Shown one piece after another: positions 57,001-64,000 of a DNA stretch of 64,000 nt. Source of the stretch: Tribonema minus. Taxonomy: Eukaryota; Sar; Xanthophyceae; Tribonematales; Tribonemataceae. The DNA lies in assembly GCA_017506865.1 (NCBI GenBank), contig JAFCMP010000514.1, positions 744,001 to 808,000 of the forward strand. Direction: 5' to 3'. Numbering within the stretch: position 1 is the stretch's first letter; every line of letters begins with the position of its first letter. The translations under genes and the position numbers were made by a program. The notes beneath the pieces are model-generated. The model ran no database searches and was not told where the DNA came from. It worked only from the letters and a program-made list of their open reading frames with translations.

Positions 57001-57764
57001 ATAGTCGAAGTTGGCTCGCAAACCACTTCGACTCGCGCGTGACGCGCACCATCAGTGCCATCATCAACGTCGACCAGGAGGTCATTGTCGATTTCTCAAG
57101 TACAGTTGCAGCGTAACCTCATTGAAGTTGAAGTTGAAGTTGACGCGCTAACCAGGTCGACATGCGCGCGACGTACACCATCAGCGCCATCGTCAGCGTC
57201 GACCAGGGGGTAGTTCACGTGACTCCTTTGATCTTATGATTGAGATTGAAATCAGCATGTGAAGCTGGCTGGCGGCACCTTTCTGCCAGTTGAAATTGAA
57301 GTTGACATGTGAAGCTGGCCTGACTGGCTGTGCGCAACGCTCGACATCAGCGCCATTAATGTCAAGCAGGCGACCAGTCGCGGTACACAGATTCAAGACG
57401 ACTGTGAGTGAAAATCCAGTTAAAAGTGCGACGCTTGCGTCAGCACAGTGTCTCAGGCGCAGCACCCGTGCGCAGAGGACCACCCGCACAGCACAAAAAG
57501 TCAGCACTGCGCACCCGCTCACTCTCCTTCTCTCTTCACTGCCGCCGCCGTCGCCGCCGCCAGGTCAACAAGGACTGGCCCCTGAACATCTTTGACCACG
57601 CGGGCAACGACCACAACATCACCATGGCGCCGCGCGACATGGTCCTGTACGAGTCTGCGACGTGCGTGCACGGCCGCCCCTCCACCTTTGACGGCCAGTT
57701 CTACGCCAACATGTTCATCCACTACAAGCCCACGGACCCCTCCAAGTGGATCCAGGAGCGGTAG
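51035..57764 (+). CDS. Secreted prolyl 4-hydroxylase with VHL-beta-like domain
   Basis: This Fe(II)/2-oxoglutarate dioxygenase hydroxylates proline in secretory-pathway or wall proteins. Seven exons (51035-51181, 52396-52563, 53818-54113, 54671-54806, 55361-55477, 56284-56613, 57564-57764) join in phase to 464 residues. Residues 1-26 are a signal peptide. Around 165-200, VHIGSVNDYDFPIKVMFVW then RLEPGRESWMKTYRS resembles a VHL beta domain. The catalytic domain starts about 289 (DVWDMLVTYYRQN, GNVYTNNLEAPSYMVNL). Iron ligands are HVD (H380, D382) and the distal H434 in VHGRPSTF, followed by YANMFIHY. The last residues, WIQER, are not an HDEL retention signal. The exon 1 donor is GC (GCAAGT). 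At least five introns contain copies of flanking exon edges. The motif set is typical of ochrophyte P4H-like proteins. Confidence 0.9.
51851..52022 (+). repeat. 86-bp tandem duplication in hydroxylase intron 1
   Basis: Two copies (from 51851 and 51937) share AGAAAACTTGTACGTATCGC and GCACCGCGTCTGTCTTACGG with a few differences. No exon sequence is obvious in this unit. Confidence 0.85.
52201..52380 (+). repeat. Two 90-bp upstream echoes of hydroxylase exon 2 acceptor + start
   Basis: GATGCGCAACATCAG plus the first two dozen bases of exon 2 (GTGGACGACACGGACACTGG) occur at 52201 and 52291. The true acceptor follows at 52381. The period is exactly 90 bp, and all copies keep the AG acceptor. Confidence 0.9.
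52650..53330 (+). repeat. Six-copy echo array of hydroxylase exon 2 end + donor
   Basis: The true donor is at 52564. Copies of GAGGACGTGGCGCTGGTGG and AACAAAGTGGACCAG/GTCAGT recur with donors at 52697, 52838, 52951, 53094, 53191 and 53324 (spacings 133, 141, 113, 143, 97, 133). The units include intron-head sequence. The last copy is the most decayed. Confidence 0.9.
53612..53675 (+). repeat. Upstream echo of hydroxylase exon 3 start
   Basis: GGCAG followed by CTCTTCCTGGTGAAGTTTGG and later AGCATGCCGTGCC mirrors the true acceptor and first 50 bases of exon 3 at 53813-53870, about 200 bp upstream. Confidence 0.75.
54298..54335 (+). repeat. Short echo of exon 3 donor-side intron
   Basis: CAGGAAAGCATACTTCATCATGGAGTTAAAG mirrors the true exon 3 end/intron head at 54111-54140, with the donor GT lost. 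Confidence 0.6.
54906..54990 (+). repeat. Echo of hydroxylase exon 4 end + donor
   Basis: About 75 bp of exon 4 tail, from TGGCACGGCCTGTTCACC to AGAGGAAGGA plus GTGCGCGCTTGACATACTTC, is repeated with the donor at 54982, 175 bp after the true donor at 54807. One added A disrupts the exon frame. Confidence 0.9.
55533..55600 (+). repeat. Echo of hydroxylase exon 5 end
   Basis: AACGTGCAGCAGCCCGACGG through TTTGAGAAG repeats the exon 5 tail 110 bp downstream of the true donor (55478). The copied donor is GCGAGC instead of GTGAGC. Confidence 0.85.
56712..57385 (+). repeat. Echo array of hydroxylase exon 6 end + donor
   Basis: The true donor is at 56614. The tail encoding NHVDTRATHTISAIINVDQE recurs with donor positions 56782, 56903, 57081 and 57210 (spacings 168, 121, 178, 129). 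A decayed fifth copy lies at about 57340-57380. Donors change from GTCAGT to GTCATT to GTAGTT with distance. The copied segment encodes the HVD iron-binding motif. GTTGAAGTTGAAG-type words lie between copies. Confidence 0.9.
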
Positions 57765-59591
57765 TCGCGCTGCTGCTGCAGCAGTGCTCTGCGGCGCAGC
57801 GTGCAGGGGGGGGGCGAAGGGGGGGCAGCGCTTTCCCGGAAACGAGAGAGCCGAGTGGGAGAGTTGTGTCGTCAGCGCGCTCCGCTCGCGCACACAGTAC
57901 GGCCCCCATTACGGCGCAGGGGTTGAGTCAGGGGTTGGTATACCCTTTCGGAGGCTGTAGGTGAAGTACATCTCTCCCCCTGCCCCCCCCCCCCCCCCCC
58001 CCCCCCCCTCTCTCGTGGGGGGGCACTTTCCCCTTCAACTTTATCCCCCGTGTGGTATCCATCATGTACGCACGACAATTTGCATAGCCGAGGGGTGGGA
58101 GGGGGGCGAGGTGCCAGTGCCGGGCCGGTTTGTCCTTGCATCGTAGTAACAGTGTTGTTCTTTGGGAGGGGTCAGCTGGGGCTGCTGGCTTTGTTCGCCT
58201 TAAGCGATCCCTTCCGCTGCTCTGCAGTTAGCGTAGTATACAGCCATGTACATGCGCGGTAAAGAACACAAATGTGTGATTTTGCAGCTTTTCCACCGTG
58301 CTGCTTTTTTGCGCCATGCGGTGTTGCCGCTGTTGCCAAGTGCCTGTGCCTGCCGTTGCAACTGCTTGCTGTTCAGAAAGATGTTGTAAATCTGTGACAG
58401 CAGCGGAACCTGTGAGCATTCTTGAAGGTATTCATTTTCATGCAGCATCGCGTCTGTCGGATGAGGGGTGTTTTGTGTGTGTTTGCAAACGTATTGAGAA
58501 AACACGACAAACACATGTTTAGAGCATTCAGATTCATGTCTAGTAGACCCCAGCCATGTATGAATACAGAGCATCAGCAAGAAGCGGTACGGGGGAAAAA
58601 GCGACAAGTGGGACGTTGCCGTTGCCAACTTTCAGGTATTTACTGCATCTTTTTTTATTTATTCAATGAGAGGCAAGTATGTAGGTCGAGCTTTCATGTG
58701 AGCTCAAATATTGAGCTAAAGTAGCTACAGCATGCAAGCAGCCACCAGCATTTGCATTTTGATAGTTTTGAACATCAGATTTATGTCCTGCAGACCCCCA
58801 GCCATGTACGAATACAGAGCATCAGCAAAAAGTCGTACGGGGAAAAGTAACAACTGGAACTTGACAGATACCAAAGATAGTGTGCGAATACCCATGACTA
58901 TGGTGGGGTCTCAATGCGTCCAGCAACTTGATGTTTACACAAGGGGCTGTCATTCAAGGGGCTGGCCAACAGGAGCCGCCAGGATCAGTTCACCAATAGG
59001 AGCGGTCATATGACCATGTAGCATCTGTTGACTAGGGTTGAGATGAGTGTTCACGGGGACTGGGTAGCGAATTATAAAGTCAAAGGGCCCCGTGGTCTGT
59101 GCTGGCTTGTGGTATGTGGCCATTGACGCCGCGTTGAGAGCAGCCAACTAGGTAGACGCATACGAGGTGCAATGACACAACGATTGCGCATCAAGCAACG
59201 GTTTCTTGCTAAGAAAGAGCACTGCCCATGGACCCATGCAGCGAGAGTCGTATCTGTACGCTGCATGTGTGACGTTGCTAAAAGCTGCTCGAATGATGTG
59301 TGCACATGACCTTTGCAGCCGAGCTTCTTGACGGAGTTCATGCGCAGACTGTGCTGCTTTTGTTCTCTGACTGCACCGTCATGACCGAGTAGGCAAGAGT
59401 TCGCCTTGCTGAACGTACTCGATGTCAGGTTCAAGTTCAGCCTGAACGCCACTGTCTGGAACGTGCAAGAGGTGACAGCCTTCACTCCCATGACTCACTG
59501 AGCGCGTCATGTTAAAGTTCAACTGAACGACGACGTCACTAATTCAACCTTGAAAAAAGTGAGCGCCTCAGCTACACCAGAGAGCGCTAGC
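57765..59591. other. Intergenic region with a ~250-bp-spaced direct repeat
   Basis: No gene is seen. A run of about 30 C lies at 57980-58010. A block of about 85 bp, containing CCCCAGCCATGTATGAATAC then AGAGCATCAGCAA, occurs at 58535-58620 and 58781-58865. Confidence 0.5.
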
Positions 59592-61060
59592 ATGAGCGCT
59601 CCTGCAGCGCCGGTAGCACCTGCAGAAGCTGTCAGTAGATTCACTCATGCAGCTGCAGAAGCAGTGGCTGCAGCAGCACGCCTCTGGGGCAACGCAGCCT
59701 TTTCGGATGTGCTGCTTCTCGTTGGCCCTGGTGAGGCCTTCTCAAAGCGCGGGAGCAAAGCGAGCCTCAAAAGGAAGAGAGGGGCGACTAGCAAGGCTGC
59801 CAAGAAGCAGGGAGACAATGCGGCTAGCGAACTCACAGCATTGCCGCCCGGAGTCAGGCAGCTGCATGTTCACAGCACCGTCCTCATGTTGCACAGCGGC
59901 GTGCTTGAGGCCAAGCTAACCCGTTGGAGCGGCGCCGAGAGGCCCGTGCGCATCGACATCAAGCTCAACGACGAAGCAGATGTCCCTGTTTTTGAGGATG
60001 TCATATGGAGCATGTACCACGCGAAGCTGCCTGCAGAGGACATGACGGTGGAACGGGCTGCATCGCACGACTGGCGGATGCTTACGACGTCAAGCTCGTG
60101 CTGTGTGCGGCCACTGAATGGGTCAACCAGCAAGCCAGCCTGCCCTGGGACGATGCGCTAAGGGTGTGCGATGCACCTGTCAGCGTGCGCGATCGCCTCA
60201 ATCTCGAGAAGGCACAGACGGTGATGCTGGAGCGAGCAGGGGACCTGGAGGTTGCAATGAACGATGAGCAGGTACGAAAGCAGTTACTCGAGCTGCCAGA
60301 AACAGCGCTGGTGGCACTGCTAAGCGATGACCGACTCGCTGTTGCAGCCGAAAGCACGGTGGTGACGCTCACCATCAAGTGGGCGCAGCAGCACAAGTTG
60401 GCAACAGTGCCTGACGCAGTGGCATGCTGCATCCGGCTCAAGCACCTCAACAGCGGGTACCTCGCGGGCGTCGCGCATTTCTTCCCTCAGTGGACAGCCA
60501 ATGTCGTTGCGCTGCTGTGCGTCGGCAAAGCATCGCCGTCCGCATGGCAGCATGTGCGGCAGATGAAGAACTCGCCACATTATACTTGCAGGTTTGAACG
60601 GCCGAAGTCATCAACAAGGGCAGCAAAGTTCAGGGTTGTCGTGTCTCTAAATGATGTGGCTGCAGCATTCGGCAAGGCTGTAGAGAAGCGTTCCGCTCAA
60701 AGGGTGCTGGCCAGCGGCAGCTTGTACTTTGGTGGGTATCGGTGGCATGCATCCGCCGATGTCGCCGCCACTCTGCGAGAAGCTCGTCAAAACGGCATGG
60801 TTTTGTATGTTCACCAACTGACGGGTGCAAACAGCCCCATTGCTGGATATGTCACCCGCAAAGTTGTAGTCACCTGCATCGCCAAGGATCAAACAGACAA
60901 CAAAGAGCTCTCTCAACAGCAGGGCACGGCTGACGATCTGGGATGGGGCTGGGTCAATTTCTTTGGGGTCAACTTTGCTGCCTGGGATGCCAATGCGTTT
61001 GAACGCTGGGCAGATGACGCGGGCAATCTCAACTTCGATGTGTGCGCCCAGCTCCTGTAG
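59592..61060 (+). pseudogene. Frameshifted dispersed BTB-BACK-MATH copy D
   Basis: This lies about 15 kb from the tandem array and in opposite orientation. It has an intact start (MSAPAAPVAPAEAV), BTB with basic insertion (SLKRKRG), BACK-like region and a well-preserved MATH-like end (LYFGGYRWHA, DDLGWGWVNFFGVNF, GNLNFDVCAQLL). A four-base deletion near 60058-60062 removes part of the ERALAIARLADAY segment and shifts the frame. The N-terminal product would end soon after the BTB domain. The second half remains open for 350 codons, so loss is recent, or the site is a sequencing artefact. Confidence 0.7.
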
Positions 61061-61735
61061 TTGCGCAGCGCACTGCACGCCACATGTACAGGGGCTCGAG
61101 TTGCAGAGCGATGCGCGCGCCTGACATCTCCGAGGGCTATGTTCAGGCTACTGCGCTACTGCGTGGTGCCTCGCATGACGTACTGCCTGCGCACCATTCC
61201 CACTACGCAGACAGCGCCAGCCGCCAAGGAGTGGGATCGGGTCACGCAGTGGGTGCTTGAGCACTCAATGGGCCTGCAGGCTTTGCATTGAAAAACCGCA
61301 CCCTGGAACCGCAGCCGCAATATCGGCTGCGGGATGGACCTTTGGCAGTGATGAGCACAGAAACGAAAGGTTTTAAAGAGTAGCGTGAAGCGTCCCTCCT
61401 GTCACGCAAGTGCTAACCTGTAGCAGACACACCACTCACAACCACAGGACACCAGCAGAGCGCCGCAGAGCACAGCAGAGCACAGCGCAGCAGGGAGAGC
61501 AGCAGCGGAGGCATTCCAGCGCAGCAGTAGCAGCAGCGCACACGCAGACAGCAAGCTGCCTGCGCCATCAGCAGCAATCACTGCGCAATTGAGCCGGATC
61601 AGCACAGGAGCAGCAGAGCAGCGCCATCCACAGCAGTAGCCAGCAGCAATAGCAGCAATTGAGCCGACAGCCACTTGTTTGCCATTGAGCCGGAGCTGCG
61701 TGATACAGCAGCAGCGCAGCAGCAGCAGCACAACC
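61061..61735. other. Intergenic / upstream region of the poly-Gln gene
   Basis: No gene is seen. From about 61430 the sequence becomes CAGCA/CAGAG-rich, grading into the CAG-rich coding region, and probably represents the 5' UTR. Confidence 0.45.
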
Positions 61736-64000
61736 ATGTCCATGCCGGAACGCAGCAGCAGCAATTACAGCCGTAGCAGCAATACTTCAGCCTTGTCAGC
61801 TACAGCAGCTGTCTTAATGCCGCAGCGCCGAGCTCCCATTGCTACAGCGGTACTGCTGCAGCAGCAATCAATGCCACACCAGCAACAGCAGATGTACCAG
61901 CAGCAGCTGTACCAGCAGCAGCTGTACCAGCAGCAGCTGTACCAGCAACAGCTGTACCAGCAGCAGATGTACCAACAGCAGCTGTACCAGCAGCAGTATA
62001 TTCATCTGCAGCAGCAAGTTTGGCAGCAGCAAGCGGCGGCTGAGCAGCAAGCGGCGGCTGAGCAGCAAGCGGCGGCTCAGCAGCAGCAGCAGCAGCAGCA
62101 GGCGGCGGCTCAGCAGGTGGCGGCGGCGGCCCAGCAGCAGCAGGCGGCGGCTCAGCAGGTGGCGGCGGCGGCCCAGCAGCAGCAGCAGCAGGCGGCGGCT
62201 CAGCAGGTGGCGGCGGCGGCCCAGCAGCAGCAGCAGCAGGCGGCGGCTCAGCAGGTGGCGGCGGCGGCGGCCCAGCAGCAGCAGCAGCAGGCGGCGGCTC
62301 AGCAGCAGCAGCAGCAAGCGGCGGCAGCAGCGGCGGCGGCTCAGCAGCAACAGCAGCAAGCGGCGGCGGCGGCGCAGCAACCGGCTCAGCAGCGACAGCA
62401 GCTGCAGCTGGACGCGGCGGCTCAGCAGCAGCAGCAAGCGGCGGCAGCAGCAGCGGCAGCAGCGGCGGCGGCTCAGCAGCAACAGCAGCAAGCGGCGGCG
62501 GCGGCGCAGCAACCGGCTCAGCAACCGGCTCAGCAGCAACAGCAGCTGCAGCTGGACGCAGCGGCTCACTGGCAGGTACTGCCAGCGGTGCAGGACTTGG
62601 ATGTGGCACGCGCAGCCTTGGTAAAAATTGCAGCTCAGCACGCGGCGGCGCAGCAGCAGCCACGGCCGTCTCTTCTTCCACAACAGCCGCAGTCGCCGCA
62701 TCCACAGCAGACGCCGCCGCCACTTGCTGCGTCCGCTGACACCGATTCCGAAGCGGACGATGACGGGGATGAAGACGAGAGCGACTCCGACGAAGGGAGC
62801 CGTCCACTTCGCGCCGCACGGGCGCCCCTGCTGCTGACGCTGCCACGGCGGCCGCGGTCGCCATCGCCCGCAGAGTGCGACGGGGAGGGTGACAACGGGG
62901 AAGAGGACGTCGACTTCAGCAACGTCTGCACCTTCGACTTGGACGACTCAGACGAGGAGGAGAGGGCACCCAAGCGGGCACGCACGGAGCGGCTCGTGGG
63001 CGTGGCGGCGGAGCCCGCAGCGACGCCGCGTCAGCCGCCGCAATCACTCGTGACAGAGAACGAGCTGCGTCGCGCGGAATGTCTGGCCAGCGTGGAGGAA
63101 AGGGGGGACCGCACGTACACGATGCACGTGACCAGCGCGCTGGCATTCATGGAGTTCTACTGCCCGGAGCTGTCGACCTACAACTTCCTCGCCGGCAACC
63201 ACCGGATGTTCCCGGTCAGCCAGGAGGACAGCCGAGAGCTGGGGGTTGAGCACACGGCAGCCGGCAACAAGACGGGCGTCGGCAAGCATAGGTACGTGGT
63301 GGCGCGCATCACGCTCTTCTGCTTGCCTTGGCATGACTGAGTGCATCTCATGGCACGCGCTGACACCTTCTTTCGCGTCCCCCTGTTCGCAGGATCGACA
63401 ACCGGTACACGCTGTCGCCCGCGGGCAGAGAACTGGTGGCCCTCGGAAAGCTCAACAGGCAGGTTTTCAGGCTGCTGCTGCACTGCGCCGGCGGCAGCGG
63501 CGGTAGCGGGGCGAACTGCCGCAAGAACCCGGGTGCGAAGGGACAGTGGTGCGCCGCCGCCGCCGGTGACGGATCGTGCGCGCCCGGCTGCACGTGGCGA
63601 AGGGGGGCGAACCATCATTGCGCGGTCGAAGTGCGCGTCACTGCGACCATCGCGCAGGTGTTGAAGCACACTGTGCAATTGCAGATCACGGGGCGGCACA
63701 CCGCGGATGGCGTCGTGCCCGTGCCGGTCGACTTGCAGAAACTCGACCTCAGCCTCATCTTCGACGACTACATCCGCAACACGTGCCAAGCGGGAGCCGT
63801 GTGCCGCAGCAAGGCGATACGGGACGCGCTGGCACTGGTGCCGCAGGGGGCCAGACTCACCGGCAGGTGCCACCTCGGGCGCATACACTACAGCAACGTG
63901 GTGTCGTACGCCGCGAGACTGACGTGCAGCGCCGTCCCCGGCACGTTCACCGCCTTCGACGCCGTGGTCCGCCAACACGCTCTCAGCATGGCCACCCCGC
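61736..64000 (+). CDS. Poly-Gln/Ala acidic protein with Cys/His-rich C-terminal region (partial)
   Basis: Exon 1 runs from ATG 61736 (CAACCATGTC context) to 63291. A 101-bp intron (GTACGT donor, TTCGCAG acceptor) follows, and exon 2 is open from 63393 to the window edge without an ATG. Residues about 45-280 are Gln-Ala repeats, first YQQQL/M pentads and then QQAAAQQVAAAA units. An acidic stretch of Asp/Glu/Ser and a basic APKRARTER patch follow, suggesting a nuclear protein. The conserved-looking part includes TMHVTSALAFMEFYCPELS and, after the junction, RYTLSPAGRELVALGKLNRQ and Cys/His residues spaced like a zinc site (CRKNP...WC...CAPGCTW...HHC). I do not recognise the family; a transcription regulator or a transposon-derived DNA-binding protein are options. 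Confidence 0.6.
61870..62570 (+). repeat. CAG/GCG-rich coding repeat
   Basis: Two arrays lie in frame. TACCAGCAGCAGCTG is repeated about seven times at 61895-61997. CAGCAG/GCGGCGGCT units of 45-54 bp follow to about 62560, including two near-identical blocks around 62340-62400 and 62465-62530. All minus-strand long frames here are shadows. Confidence 0.85.

Noticed and set aside
61842..62864. Large minus-strand frames (340 and 277 codons)
   Set aside because: They are shadows of the CAG/GCG coding repeat, with monotonous Ala/Pro/Leu/Arg content.

Overview
This is nuclear DNA of a eukaryotic alga with a secondary red-type plastid, most likely an ochrophyte (photosynthetic stramenopile). The genes are split by short spliceosomal introns. 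The aromatic amino-acid permease begins with a signal peptide ending in a Tyr-Ala/Phe-Ala-Pro cleavage context (ASAFAP-type bipartite plastid targeting). A DUF6816-like protein carries signal, transit and twin-arginine segments in series. The prolyl 4-hydroxylase is of the type common in brown algae and diatoms. Proteins are rich in Ala/Gly/Ser/Gln runs, coding regions are GC-rich, and long C homopolymers are frequent. The species cannot be named from the window.

Layout. 1-4.3 kb: a poorly resolved P-loop (SLIP-GC-like) gene on the minus strand with a 491-bp inverted-repeat element in an intron. 6.7-10.1 kb: choline/ethanolamine phosphotransferase (-), divergent from a TDG/MUG DNA glycosylase (+, to 12.4 kb). 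14.5-19.1 kb: a FAAP100-like Fanconi anaemia core-complex gene (-), divergent from indoleamine 2,3-dioxygenase (+, to 21.1 kb). 21.9-25.7 kb: CAF-1 p60 subunit (-). 26.3-28.0 kb: DUF6816-like lumenal protein (-), divergent from RPAP1 (+, to 32.8 kb). 33.4-34.4 kb: a leucine-rich-repeat protein (-). 35-45 kb: a minisatellite and a tandem array of three BTB-BACK-(MATH-like) genes, the middle one broken. 46.2-50.5 kb: plastid aromatic amino-acid permease (-), divergent from a seven-exon prolyl 4-hydroxylase (+, to 57.8 kb). 59.6-61.1 kb: a fourth, frameshifted BTB copy. 61.7-64 kb: the start of a poly-Gln, acidic, probably nuclear protein running off the window.

The most unusual feature is structural. 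In three genes (phosphotransferase, CAF-1 p60, prolyl hydroxylase) introns contain head-to-tail degenerate copies of the neighbouring exon edge with its splice site. Most copies hold the exon 3' end plus 5' splice site, repeated downstream every 97-178 bp. Some hold the 3' splice site plus exon start, repeated upstream. The prolyl hydroxylase carries at least six such sets. Two other oddities accompany them: four of 21 reconstructed introns have GC-AG boundaries, and many 3' splice sites use near-pure poly-C tracts.

Gene models were reconstructed by reading splice sites and checking that reading phase is conserved across every junction. Functional calls rest on remembered family motifs; no database search was run. 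TDG, FAAP100, CAF-1 p60 and RPAP1 give the left half a genome-maintenance and transcription flavour, but co-regulation is not shown.
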